Part shown: in pieces, positions 18,206 to 26,438 of the stretch | Layout: the number at the start of each line of letters is the position of its first letter | Numbering within the stretch: position 1 is the first letter of the stretch | Origin: Marinilabilia rubra | GTDB lineage: Bacteria; Bacteroidota; Bacteroidia; Bacteroidales; Marinilabiliaceae | NCBI RefSeq assembly: GCF_003121985.1 | Contig: NZ_QEWP01000012.1 | Coordinates: 1 to 64,000 of the forward strand | Direction: 5' to 3' | Length of the DNA: 64,000 nt | Position numbers and translations under genes: made by a program | The notes under the pieces: model-generated | What the model was told of the DNA's origin: nothing | The model's database searches: none | Seen by the model: the letters and a program-made list of their open reading frames with translations, nothing else

Positions 18206-20536
18206 TTATTCGTCTCCTCTTTTTGAAATATTCTCAAAAATCAATCTAATTAATTCATCATGCTGGATTGGTTTTGAAATATATGCATCACAACCAGCTT
18301 CAAAACTCTTTTTTTTGTCTTCTGGGGTTGCAAAAGCGGTTTGAGCTATTATGGGAAAGGAGGGATTATATTTCTTTATTTGTTTTGTAGCTTCCCAACC
18401 ATCTATTTCCGGCATTTCAATGTCCATTAACACCAAATTGATACTATCGTCAGAAAGGACTTTTTCAATAGTTTCCTTTCCCGTTTTAGTGCGGTAAAGT
18501 TTCAAATTGTAACCTGATAATAATTCAAACAAGTACTCATAACTTACTGAATCATCTTCGGCTACAAGAATAACTTCACCTGAAAACTTTATCTCGTCAA
18601 AATTGTGCTTTTCGTTTTGAATTTCAGACTGTTTGCCTTTATCAAAAGGTATCGTAAAGAAGAAATTAGTTCCTACATTTTCGTTAGACTCCAAAGATAT
18701 CTCTCCACCTAATAATTCAGTGCATGCTTTTGCAATGGCCAATCCCAGCCCAGTCCCTCCATATTTTTTTTCCGTAGAATCACTTGCTTGTATAAACCGC
18801 TCAAATATTTGTTGCTGCTTAACTTTAGGGATGCCGATACCACTATCCATAACAAAAAATTGTATTTTACTTCTATTTTCATCAATTCTATACCCAAACT
18901 TAATGAATCCCTCTTGAGTAAATTTCATCGCATTCCCAATCAAATTAATCAAAATCTGGCGTAATCGTGTTTCATCGGTATTGACAATAAGGTTCTTTTC
19001 CGGGGTTTCTGCATATAATTTAAGTTTTTTTCTATTTGGCAATTTTGACTCAGAGTTAAAAAGATTGTAAAGCTCATCCAAGAGCTGATTAACATCTGTT
19101 GGTTGTATGTTTAAGCTGATTTGACCTGCGTCAATCTTTGATATGTCAATAATATCATTAATAAGGTTTAACAGGTGATTACCACTACCGGAAATAATTC
19201 CGGCATATTTGTTAATATCACCATTATTCTGTGTTCTATTTTCTATAATAGTAGAAAAACCAATAATTCCATTTAATGGAGTCCGGATTTCATGACTCAT
19301 GTTGGCAAGAAAAGCAGATTTTAATCGGTCACTTTCTTCTGCCTTTTCTTTAGCATCTTTTAATTCTTTGTTAATTTTTTCTAACTGTTCTCCTGCCTTC
19401 TTACGTTCTGTTATGTCTCTGATGGCACTGACAAAACCCATTGGAATACCATTTGCATCACTCATTAAGCTGGTATTCACCTCAATAGATATTATATTTC
19501 CATGCTTGCCAACTACTTGAAACTCATGATTTTTTATATATCCTTTCTTTAATATATTATCGGCAAGAGAAATAGCGATTTCTTTTTCTTCCGGTATTGT
19601 AAAATCATAGATATTCTTTCCCAGAAATTCATCTGATGTCTCAGCACCATAGATTTTCAAAGTCGCTTCATTTACATCTATTATTTTTCCGTTTAAGTCA
19701 GAAATTACTACGCTATCATAAGCATATTGGACTGCCTGAGATAGTCTGATTAATTGTTCTTCCTTTTGTTTGCGTTCTGTAATGTCTCGATAATGCCATA
19801 ATATTTCGGTTTTCCCGTCACCAATATTTACAGGAACAAAATCTCGTTTAAAGAACCGTCCGTCTTTTAAAGTTAGTTCTTCATTTAAAACGGTTTTATT
19901 ACTTATTAAAATATCGTTGATACGTGAAATAAAATGCTCTTCATCTTTAAAAAGAATCTTGCTTGATTCAGCTGCCTGACGACAATCTATACCAATTAGA
20001 GCTTCCGGAGGTGCACCAATTGCAAACAATTCACAGAAGCTTTGATTAACCATATTAATCTTTCTTTCCGGGGTTTCAAGAATAATGCCCCCGGGAAGGT
20101 TAGCTATCAGTGCGGATAGACGATATGTCTGTTTTTGGAGGCGCGCTTGAGTATTTTTCAGAGTAATTTCGGAATTTTTATGCTCAGTTATATCAGTGAA
20201 TATGGTTGTAAAATAGTATTTGTCATTGGAGTAAGCCTGAACTTTATAAAATTTATTTTTTACCTCTGAATAATATTCAAACTCTTTAATCTTATCGTTT
20301 AAAGCAACCTGACTAAAATACTCTAACCAGTTAAAGTTATTTTCATATATTCCCAAATCATTAATAATGGATTTACCGATAATTTTTTCTTTTTCAAGTC
20401 CTGTTAACTTCTCAAAAACTGCATTGATATCAAGAATTAAGCAATCTACCGGATTATTATTATCCATAATTACTTTGTGTTGCGCAAAACCCACAGGAGC
20501 TTTAAAAAATAATGAACTCTCTGTTTTTTCATCCAT
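18206..20536 (-). CDS. PAS-domain hybrid sensor histidine kinase/response regulator
   Basis: A 776-residue cytoplasmic signal-transduction protein with no membrane segments. Three PAS-type regions lie at about 10-118, 135-255 and 265-378, each ending in the DITE(R/H)K linker. A short coiled coil follows. HisKA has phosphoacceptor His415 in NMSHEIRTPLNG. The HATPase_c domain (~515-630) shows NLIGNAMKFT (N box), DSGIGIP (G1) and GGTGLGLA (G2). A C-terminal receiver domain (~655-770) carries the DD pair AEDDS, phosphoacceptor Asp705 in LMDIEMPEIDGW, and the lysine in SKPI. There is no output domain, so phosphoryl groups must pass to a separate Hpt or regulator, none of which is adjacent. The signal sensed is unknown. 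The gene stands alone. Confidence 0.93.
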   Translation of the reverse strand: MDEKTESSLFFKAPVGFAQHKVIMDNNNPVDCLILDINAVFEKLTGLEKEKIIGKSIINDLGIYENNFNWLEYFSQVALNDKIKEFEYYSEVKNKFYKVQAYSNDKYYFTTIFTDITEHKNSEITLKNTQARLQKQTYRLSALIANLPGGIILETPERKINMVNQSFCELFAIGAPPEALIGIDCRQAAESSKILFKDEEHFISRINDILISNKTVLNEELTLKDGRFFKRDFVPVNIGDGKTEILWHYRDITERKQKEEQLIRLSQAVQYAYDSVVISDLNGKIIDVNEATLKIYGAETSDEFLGKNIYDFTIPEEKEIAISLADNILKKGYIKNHEFQVVGKHGNIISIEVNTSLMSDANGIPMGFVSAIRDITERKKAGEQLEKINKELKDAKEKAEESDRLKSAFLANMSHEIRTPLNGIIGFSTIIENRTQNNGDINKYAGIISGSGNHLLNLINDIIDISKIDAGQISLNIQPTDVNQLLDELYNLFNSESKLPNRKKLKLYAETPEKNLIVNTDETRLRQILINLIGNAMKFTQEGFIKFGYRIDENRSKIQFFVMDSGIGIPKVKQQQIFERFIQASDSTEKKYGGTGLGLAIAKACTELLGGEISLESNENVGTNFFFTIPFDKGKQSEIQNEKHNFDEIKFSGEVILVAEDDSVSYEYLFELLSGYNLKLYRTKTGKETIEKVLSDDSINLVLMDIEMPEIDGWEATKQIKKYNPSFPIIAQTAFATPEDKKKSFEAGCDAYISKPIQHDELIRLIFENISKRGDE

Positions 20537-20805
20537 TTCTTTACAATTTAAACAAGATCATAATATGTAGTAATTACGTTAAACATTTACCAAAGTTGCA
20601 TTAGACAATACCATATAAACCGTGAGCATTACTGATATGGAGGTAAACTGAGTATTTTACAATCAGTTTTTGAGTAAACTGTTCCAAAAAACATCTGCAT
20701 TTTAACCAAGTACTTATTAAAATACAGATCGTTAAACTTATACAAGTAAGGTTTTAGACAAATTTAAAAACATTGACATCCCCCATTAAAAAGAATATTT
20801 TTAAG

Positions 20806-20974
20806 TCAATAGATCGTTAGATTTTTAAATACCTGCCTGACGGCAGTCAGGTAAGATCTAAGTTAAACCATATAATACTATAAATCTAAGCTTTAACACA
20901 AACACACACAAACACTCATGCAGCTGATTTTCGGATATTTACAAAAACCACGCGATACACTAAAGGAGTAAATC
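20806..20974 (+). repeat. Intergenic repeat family R1, copy A
   Basis: Begins TCAATAGATCGTTAG, identical to copies B and D. The interior aligns with copy B through AAGATCTAAG, ACCATATA and CTTTAACACAAAC. Just inside the left end it has an extra palindrome ACCTGCCTGACGGCAGTCAGGT-like unit (20830-20852). The right end (TAAAGGAGTAAAT) is diverged from the AAGTTTAACGGAGTATT of the other copies. Confidence 0.65.
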
Positions 20975-21041
20975 CTTGGAATAACATCATTGTTTACTCT
21001 TCGGACAAAAGCAAAATAATTCAAACAATTATATCAAAAAA

Positions 21042-21135
21042 TTTGCAAGATTCATTTTGGTGTTATACTTTCGTGCTTGGGTTAGGGTTAAGGTTTGAAA
21101 GGGTTGTCCGCTTCGTGGGCAGCCCTTTCTTTATT
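21042..21135 (+). ncRNA. Possible short transcript: promoter, conserved leader, terminator
   Basis: TTTG (21042-21045), 20-bp spacer and TACTTTCG (21066-21073, one mismatch to TAnnTTTG) form a plausible promoter. About 5 bp later comes TTGGGTTAGGGTTAAG (21077-21092), then a strong hairpin (AAAGGGTTGTCCGC with GTGGGCAGCCCTTT, 21098-21128) and CTTTATTTC. The predicted RNA would be only ~55 nt. The same 16-base word sits directly before another terminator at 56497-56512. No known RNA family is recognised. Confidence 0.35.
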
Positions 21136-21640
21136 TCAACAAGTACTTTCTGAAAGATCAATACCAGGTACTTGTTTCACTTTCTTATAAAAACCAAAAC
21201 ACCACCAATACTCAAATTAAAAAATAACTTCCAGATACTTTTGCCTTCGTCCCTGACGTTATTACACTTCACATTTCAGGGTTGAAATCAACAATGAACG
21301 ACATTAACTATTTAAAAGGAGTGGTTGCCTGTCCGCTTTTCCGGGCCGGCAGATGGAGGGAAGCCAAACTGGGCAACTTTCAAGGCTTTGCGCAACGGCA
21401 GGAAATTTTGAAATTTGCGGGGGTTATAGGTTTAAGCTGACTTCCCGAGAAAAGTTTTTGTGGGTCTCCGGTACACCAAAAACCTTACATAACTTAAATC
21501 GGGATTTTTATTCTTTTTGGGGCAATGCAAAAAAGAACAAGGGAAAATTAATTTGATTTAGGGGTTGCTGACTTTTTCAACGGCCCCTATAAATAAAATC
21601 AAAGCACCAAAACAAATGGTGAGAACAAATTCAAAACCCA

Positions 21641-21684
21641 AAAAAAGAGGCGGTCTCAAATTATTCATTTGAGGCAGCCTCTTC
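21641..21684 (-). terminator. Terminator after the Ni-SOD gene
   Basis: On the minus strand AAGAGGCTGCCTCAAAT pairs imperfectly with ATTTGAGACCGCCTCTT, followed by six T. The arm sequence resembles the GGCTGTCTCAAAAGT ends of the MITE-like element at 59-61 kb, so the terminator may derive from such an end. Confidence 0.7.
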
Positions 21685-21728
21685 TTTAATCTCAACATAC
21701 AGCTTACCTGCTGCATCAGCATAAACTT

Positions 21729-22199
21729 TTAATGCTTGTGGAAGTAAGCATCTGCAAATTTATGCAACGTATCTCTCAATTTTTCAATATACTCCAAATC
21801 TGTCGTTTGTTTGGCTTTCATTGCGTAAACCTGTAGTTTGTGAAGAAGGGTTAGTCTTTTGACATATTTCTCATACTCTTCAGAATCGGAAGGATCTACC
21901 GGCTTGATTCGCTGATGTAAAAAATATTGACTCACAATATCCTGAATCTTTACCGCATGTTCCTCTTTATTGGTCACCCACCTAACCAATTGATTGTAAT
22001 TTTTATCACCCTCTTCAGACAACTCAATGATTTGATTCATTGATTTTTCAAGGGTGGTAATGTGCTCATCGATCTGTTGGATTCTCAACGAGTCTCCGTA
22101 GATTCCACAAGGTATTTCACAATGTGCATCAGCATCTTGCCAGGACATAAAAAACATGGCAATTAACAAGGTCGGAATAGATAATACTTTTGCTCTCAT
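21729..22199 (-). CDS. sodN: Nickel superoxide dismutase (SodN) with Sec-like leader
   Basis: A 156-residue Ni-containing superoxide dismutase. The diagnostic Ni-hook HCxxPCGxY is present as HCEIPCGIYGD at residues 26-36. His26 becomes His1 of the mature enzyme, and Cys27 and Cys31 are the thiolate ligands (Cys2 and Cys6). The remaining ~120 residues are all helical, fitting the four-helix Ni-SOD subunit (mature length ~131, close to the ~117 of the Streptomyces enzyme). The leader has a positive start, a hydrophobic core (VLSIPTLLIAMFFMSW) and ADA immediately before His26, an AxA signal-peptidase I site that would expose His1 directly. No sodX-type protease gene is adjacent. It is monocistronic with its own terminator. 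Family identity is strong; export is inference. Confidence 0.92.
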   Translation of the reverse strand: MRAKVLSIPTLLIAMFFMSWQDADAHCEIPCGIYGDSLRIQQIDEHITTLEKSMNQIIELSEEGDKNYNQLVRWVTNKEEHAVKIQDIVSQYFLHQRIKPVDPSDSEEYEKYVKRLTLLHKLQVYAMKAKQTTDLEYIEKLRDTLHKFADAYFHKH

Positions 22200-22517
22200 A
22201 TTAAAGTTTTTTTTAATTAATAGATCAAGTCATTAACTATCACTAGAACACATTGTGGGAAAAATAGTTTAGGCTTTAAAAAATTGTGTATAAAACAATG
22301 CTAAGATTACTTTCTACAGGGAAAATCATCCGGTTACATCATTTAAAAAAGTTGGTTAAGTAAATTTCAATCACCTTACTCACTCCTTCTTAATATAATA
22401 ACCTCATGAGACGTTTAAAGTCATACCAAAACCAAACAGCCCCTCTCATATTCAAATGAAAGGAGCTGCATCATAGTTTTCTTTTACATCAGAGTAAAAA
22501 GTATTATTTAAAAAGGC
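22200..22517. other. Intergenic region between sodN and the starch locus
   Basis: It contains the sodN promoter region (no perfect consensus; a short ATTGT-N7-ACAAT inverted repeat lies at about 22285-22302, upstream of sodN) and the terminator of the GH97 gene (22426-22468). No gene is seen. Confidence 0.45.
22426..22468 (-). terminator. Terminator of the starch operon
   Basis: On the minus strand CAGCTCCTTTCAT pairs with ATGAGAGGGGCTG (11 of 13) and is followed by TTTGGTTTTGG. It lies 50 bp past the GH97 stop, at the end of the susC-to-susB run. Confidence 0.65.
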
Positions 22518-24578
22518 TCAATCTTGCAGCTTTTCAAAACTAACCGCCTGTCCGCCTCCCGGAGCAAGGTGAAGAGTAAGCGACATATCAGAGGTCACTT
22601 TCTTTTCTTCAATTTTCAGATCCAGTGGATTGCTTTTGAAGTGAGCTTCTGCCCCATCACTGTATAAAACAGCTTTGTAACTTGACTTTGAATCCAGAAA
22701 GTCCAGATTAATGGTCAGGTCTCTTCCCTCCTCATCCGTAATACTCCCAAGGTACCAGTTTTCAGAATTGCGATCTTTCCTGGCTATGGTTATGTACTCT
22801 CCAATTTCACCATTGAGCACTTTGGTGACTTCCCAATCAACGGGAACCTCACGAATAAACTGGAAGGCCGGCTGGTCAACGTAGTTTTCCGGTAAATCAG
22901 CAGCCATTTGAAGCGGACTGTAGATCACAACATAAAGTGCCAACTGCTTGGCAAAAGTGGTGTTTACCTGATTATTTGGCATATCGGTCAGTGCAATATC
23001 AAAAATACCCGGTGTAAAATCCATGGGGCCGCCCAAAAGCCGTGTAAATGGCAAAATGGTTTCATGTTCAGGAGGATTTCCGCCGTTAGGTCCCCAGGCA
23101 TTAAATTCCATTCCCCGGGATCCCTCACGCGTCATGGCATTAGGATAAGTCCGCCGGATTCCTGTAGCTTTGACAGGCTCATGAATGTCCAGCATAATAT
23201 GATGTTTAGCGGCCGTCTCAATGGATTTTCGATAATGTCTTACCCCAAACTGGCCATGGTGCCATTCTTTGCTGTTCATCCCGCGTGGATTGACATAGCC
23301 TGTTTTAATATAGTTAACACCGTACTTCTCGTAAAATGCATAAGCCGAATCCATCTGAGCTTCATAATTGGCAACGGCTCCTCCGGTTTCGTGATGACCA
23401 ACCAACTCCACACCTTTCGACTCAGCATAATCAGTTACCTCCCTAATATCAAAATCAGGATAAGGAGTTGTAAAGTCAAATCCGGTTCCATCTTTCCACC
23501 ATTCTGTATTCCAGCCAAGATTCCAGCCTTCCACCAACACACCGTCAATATTATTCTCTGAAGCAAAGTCGATGTATTTCTTAACATTCCCGGTAGTGGC
23601 ACCATGGTTAGGTCCTTCGCCCCAGGTACTTTTATTCAGATGCATTTCCCACCAGATGCCAACATATTTGGCCGGTTTTATCCATGATACATCTTCCAGT
23701 TGATTGGGCTCGTTAAGATTCAAAATCAAATAAGAGGTAATGAGATCTCCCGGTTTATCAGCCACCTGTATAGTACGCCAGGGGGTTGAAAACGGGGCTT
23801 CAGCATAAACTTTAACACCATCAGCCCATGGTACAAGATCACATTTCAGAGAATGGCCTCTATCCTGAAATAAGGTCATGGAAGCATAATCGGTCAGAGC
23901 TGCTTCATGAATTGAAAGATAAAGGCTATCGCTAGCTTGCATGGTTAGCGGAGTATGCATGGTATCCGTAACCTCACTTAACCTGTTTTTATTGAAAAGA
24001 TACTCATACCTGTCAGGCCGGTAAGCAGGCTGCCACCATGCTTCATAATCACCGATAAGATTAAACTCGGTAAGTTCATCCATAATCCGGAAGTCCTTCA
24101 AATTTTCCTGCTCCGGGAAGATATATCGAAATCCGACCCCATCATCAAAAACCCGAAAGACAACATCTAATCTTCTCTTTACCCCATCTTTTTCAGACAG
24201 ATGAACCAACAACTCATTGTAGTTATTCAATATTTCCTGCTTCTCCCCCCAAGGCTGCTCCCAGGTTTCGGAAAAGCTACGGGTTTCCACATTCTCAACT
24301 TCGAAACCGCTGTTTAAGGCGGGCGCTTCATCTAATACAAAACCAAGTTTTGACTTCTCAACAATTTGAATTCCCTGCCTTGAAACAGAATAATAGGCAG
24401 TATCATTATCCACTCTGAATGTCAACTGAATATTCCCATCTGGAGAGTTGACTTTCTGAACCTCCCCGGAGCTATTATTACATCCAACAAATATAGCCGC
24501 AAGGGAGAAAAGCACCAACCTCAAACCGGAAAATGCATTCATTCTGTAGCTGGAACGGGGTTTATCTTTTATCTTCAT
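22518..24578 (-). CDS. susB: Glycoside hydrolase family 97 alpha-glucosidase (SusB-like)
   Basis: A 686-residue exo-acting glucosidase that releases glucose from malto-oligosaccharides, probably in the periplasm. An SPII-type signal ends at FVGC (Cys33; translation may begin at Met13). The N-terminal beta-sandwich (SPDGNIQLTF onward) leads into a TIM barrel from about residue 300 (KYVGIWWEMH). Candidate catalytic glutamates are E397 in GHHETGG, E467 in DIHEPVK, and E491 in GMEFNAWG, with E485 just before. Their spacing mirrors E439, E508, E532 and E526 of Bacteroides SusB. The Glu at E397 points to the inverting alpha-glucosidase branch rather than the retaining alpha-galactosidase branch, which uses Asp there. 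It is the last gene of the starch locus, downstream of the GH13 gene. Confidence 0.95.
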   Translation of the reverse strand: MKIKDKPRSSYRMNAFSGLRLVLFSLAAIFVGCNNSSGEVQKVNSPDGNIQLTFRVDNDTAYYSVSRQGIQIVEKSKLGFVLDEAPALNSGFEVENVETRSFSETWEQPWGEKQEILNNYNELLVHLSEKDGVKRRLDVVFRVFDDGVGFRYIFPEQENLKDFRIMDELTEFNLIGDYEAWWQPAYRPDRYEYLFNKNRLSEVTDTMHTPLTMQASDSLYLSIHEAALTDYASMTLFQDRGHSLKCDLVPWADGVKVYAEAPFSTPWRTIQVADKPGDLITSYLILNLNEPNQLEDVSWIKPAKYVGIWWEMHLNKSTWGEGPNHGATTGNVKKYIDFASENNIDGVLVEGWNLGWNTEWWKDGTGFDFTTPYPDFDIREVTDYAESKGVELVGHHETGGAVANYEAQMDSAYAFYEKYGVNYIKTGYVNPRGMNSKEWHHGQFGVRHYRKSIETAAKHHIMLDIHEPVKATGIRRTYPNAMTREGSRGMEFNAWGPNGGNPPEHETILPFTRLLGGPMDFTPGIFDIALTDMPNNQVNTTFAKQLALYVVIYSPLQMAADLPENYVDQPAFQFIREVPVDWEVTKVLNGEIGEYITIARKDRNSENWYLGSITDEEGRDLTINLDFLDSKSSYKAVLYSDGAEAHFKSNPLDLKIEEKKVTSDMSLTLHLAPGGGQAVSFEKLQD

Positions 24579-24640
24579 TAGTCTTTATATTAAATTATTC
24601 TTTTTCATTCACCCTAACCTTTTTGCCTGAAAGCATTATT

Positions 24641-24671
24641 GTGTGTGTGTGTGGGTGTGTGTGTGGGTGTG
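24641..24671. repeat. GT dinucleotide microsatellite
   Basis: (GT)n with two GGG interruptions, 31 bp, in the short gap between the GH13 stop and the GH97 start, i.e. in the 5' untranslated part of the GH97 gene. Length variation could change the spacing or the mRNA leader. Confidence 0.85.
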
Positions 24672-24699
24672 AAAGAAGAAAGGTCTGCTCTATTACTAT

Positions 24700-26106
24700 T
24701 TATTTCTTGTAAATAACATACTCGTATGGGGCCAGTTCAAGACTGGTTTCCAACGTCACCTCCGCTCCGGTAAAACCTTCATTCCAGTTTGTATTTTGAA
24801 GATCATCAGGAACGGCATATTGAACTGAACTGTTTCTCAGATTTACCAGCACCAACACCGTCTCGTCACCAGAAGTCCTTTCAAAAGCCATCACGTCATT
24901 GGATTTATAATTGATCAGAGAACCACGTCGGAGGGCAGTGTTATTCTGCCGGAAATTGAGAACTTTTTCATACTCTTCTTTATAGTCAGGATTTATGGTC
25001 CAGTCAATTTTATTGACATTGCCTTCGAAGAATGAAATCTGGTCGGGAAATCCGACTTCCTGTCCACTGTAAATCAAAGGAACGCCTCCCATATAAGCGC
25101 TAACAACAAAAGCGGCCATACTTCCATCCTTATTATTAAATTGTTCGTCAGGTGTGGTTTCCCATGCATTCTGGTCGTGGTTGGTAATCCATCTGAGCAC
25201 ATGCTTTTCAGAAGATAAACCATAGTATTCTTCATCATGAGCTTCAATTATTGCAGAAGCCGGCTGCCCCTCATTGAAAGACTCTTTAAGTCCGGTATAG
25301 AATCTCCAGCCAAACATCATGTCAAATCCCGAGGTCAGAAGTTCTTTTCTTTCCGACTCGGCAAACATGATAATGTCCCGGTCAGGAATACTTCTGAGCG
25401 TATCGATGGCTTGTTTCCAAAAATCATCGGGTACCCCATGTGCATAATCGCAACGAAAACCATCTACATTGGCTTCCAACACCCAATACTTCATAGATTG
25501 AATCATCTCTTCTCTCAACGACTGGTTGTCATAGTTCAGCTCAGCCACATCTTCCCAGCCAGTTCCCGGAGGAATAATAATATTGCCATTGTCATCCTGA
25601 GCATACCACGAAGGATGTTCAGTTATCCACTCGTGATCCCATGCAGTATGGTTGGCAACCCAATCAAGAATGACAGCCATATCCCTTTGGTGAGCCTCAT
25701 CCACTAAACTTCTCAGATCGTCAAGCGTTCCATAATCATCATGAATAGCCTTGTAATCCTTAACGGCATAAGGAGATCCCACAGCTTTGACATCACCGGT
25801 GGGGTAAATAGGCATCAGCCAAACAACGTTGATGCCCAGAGCTTCGATAGAGTCCAGTTTGGCTTTTACACCGCCCAGGTTTCCTTCCTGACTGTAGGCC
25901 CGCAAATTGACCTCATACATGGCCACATCAGGCGTTTCAGGCACATTTCCAAAAGGGGCACCGTACTGGGAAGGTTGTTCCGTTTGTTCAGTCTCTTCTT
26001 CTTTGGGATGATTGGTTTCCCATTTCTCGCCACTGTCTTTCTCGCACGAGGTAAGAAAAAGAGGGAGCAGCAGTAAGTGTATTATATAAGCAAACATGTT
26101 TCGCAT
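24700..26106 (-). CDS. Alpha-amylase family GH13 lipoprotein (SusG-like role)
   Basis: A 468-residue surface or periplasmic amylase. The SPII signal ends in FLTSC (Cys21), followed by a flexible acidic linker typical of surface-exposed lipoproteins. GH13 regions are in order: ILDWVANHT (region I, D148), GFRCDYAHG (region II, nucleophile D220), IMFAESE (region III, acid/base E250) and WITNHDQNAWE (region IV, D311). A C-terminal beta domain ends the chain. It is smaller than Bacteroides SusG (~690 residues) because there is no CBM58-type insertion. It probably cuts starch or maltodextrins into oligosaccharides for SusCD import. It lies between the susE-like gene and GH97 on the same strand. Confidence 0.93.
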   Translation of the reverse strand: MRNMFAYIIHLLLLPLFLTSCEKDSGEKWETNHPKEEETEQTEQPSQYGAPFGNVPETPDVAMYEVNLRAYSQEGNLGGVKAKLDSIEALGINVVWLMPIYPTGDVKAVGSPYAVKDYKAIHDDYGTLDDLRSLVDEAHQRDMAVILDWVANHTAWDHEWITEHPSWYAQDDNGNIIIPPGTGWEDVAELNYDNQSLREEMIQSMKYWVLEANVDGFRCDYAHGVPDDFWKQAIDTLRSIPDRDIIMFAESERKELLTSGFDMMFGWRFYTGLKESFNEGQPASAIIEAHDEEYYGLSSEKHVLRWITNHDQNAWETTPDEQFNNKDGSMAAFVVSAYMGGVPLIYSGQEVGFPDQISFFEGNVNKIDWTINPDYKEEYEKVLNFRQNNTALRRGSLINYKSNDVMAFERTSGDETVLVLVNLRNSSVQYAVPDDLQNTNWNEGFTGAEVTLETSLELAPYEYVIYKK

Positions 26107-26438
26107 CGGTATTTAATTGTAATGTAATTTAATAGCAACCTCAAAAAGTCAAATATAAATCATACTCAGGGTGAATAACAATGATAAATCAAAGATTTCA
26201 TAAAGGGTCAATTTGTAAAAACTGATTAACCCTTTTGCAAGTCTCCTTCATACGGGTTAAGGTGGACGTCTTAACCATTTTAAATCTCGCAAAGACGCCG
26301 AGACACGGAAAAACATCAAACTCATCTCTTTGCATCCTTGCGTCTTAACGAGATTCTATTGTTCCTTTTGTTTTGAGACAGTCACGTAATAAAAATCAGT
26401 GACTTTAAAGATATTTCTAATCAATTAAGAGGATTATC
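26107..26438. other. Intergenic gap inside the starch locus
   Basis: 332 bp between the susE-like gene and the GH13 gene. It contains the palindromic repeat at 26283-26355 and otherwise AT-rich DNA. The gap is large for an operon interior, so GH13/GH97 may have a second promoter; none can be named confidently. Confidence 0.45.
26283..26355. repeat. Palindromic repeat (CGCAAAGACGC type)
   Basis: AATCTCGCAAAGACGC and GCGTCTTAACGAGATT form 14-of-16 inverted arms around a 41-bp centre that includes CTTTGCATCCTTGCGTC. A related short motif, CTTTGCGTTTTTGCGCCTCTGCG, lies at about 44580-44605. Such motifs are widespread intergenic repeats in many genomes. Confidence 0.6.

Larger units (their letters stand above)
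20537..21728. other. Long non-coding interval (about 1.2 kb)
   Basis: No gene is supported. From left to right it holds repeat copy A (20806-20974), a possible short transcript with its own promoter (21042-21135), an unrecognised GC-richer block at about 21300-21560 (starting near a GCCGGGCCGG-like palindrome), a GGGGTTG...CAACGGCCCC hairpin at about 21560-21590, and the terminator of the downstream minus-strand gene (21641-21684). A 67-codon frame at 21353-21556 has no recognisable features and is not called. Confidence 0.5.

Noticed and set aside
17930-18226. Plus-strand 98-codon frame after the tRNAs
   Set aside because: It starts inside the tRNA terminator hairpin and ends in the 3' end of the antisense kinase gene; Phe/Leu/Ser-rich composition reflects AT-rich DNA.
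21353-21556. Plus-strand 67-codon frame in the 1.2-kb gap
   Set aside because: No recognisable motif, no promoter or ribosome-binding context, and the surrounding block looks like a structured or decayed non-coding repeat. It cannot be excluded but is not supported.
21660-21750. Possible frameshifted C-terminal extension of the Ni-SOD gene
   Set aside because: A frame past the stop reads ALKVYADAAGKLYVEIKEE, which looks protein-like, but the SodN fold is already full length before it and the frame has no start codon, so it is probably chance or a relic.
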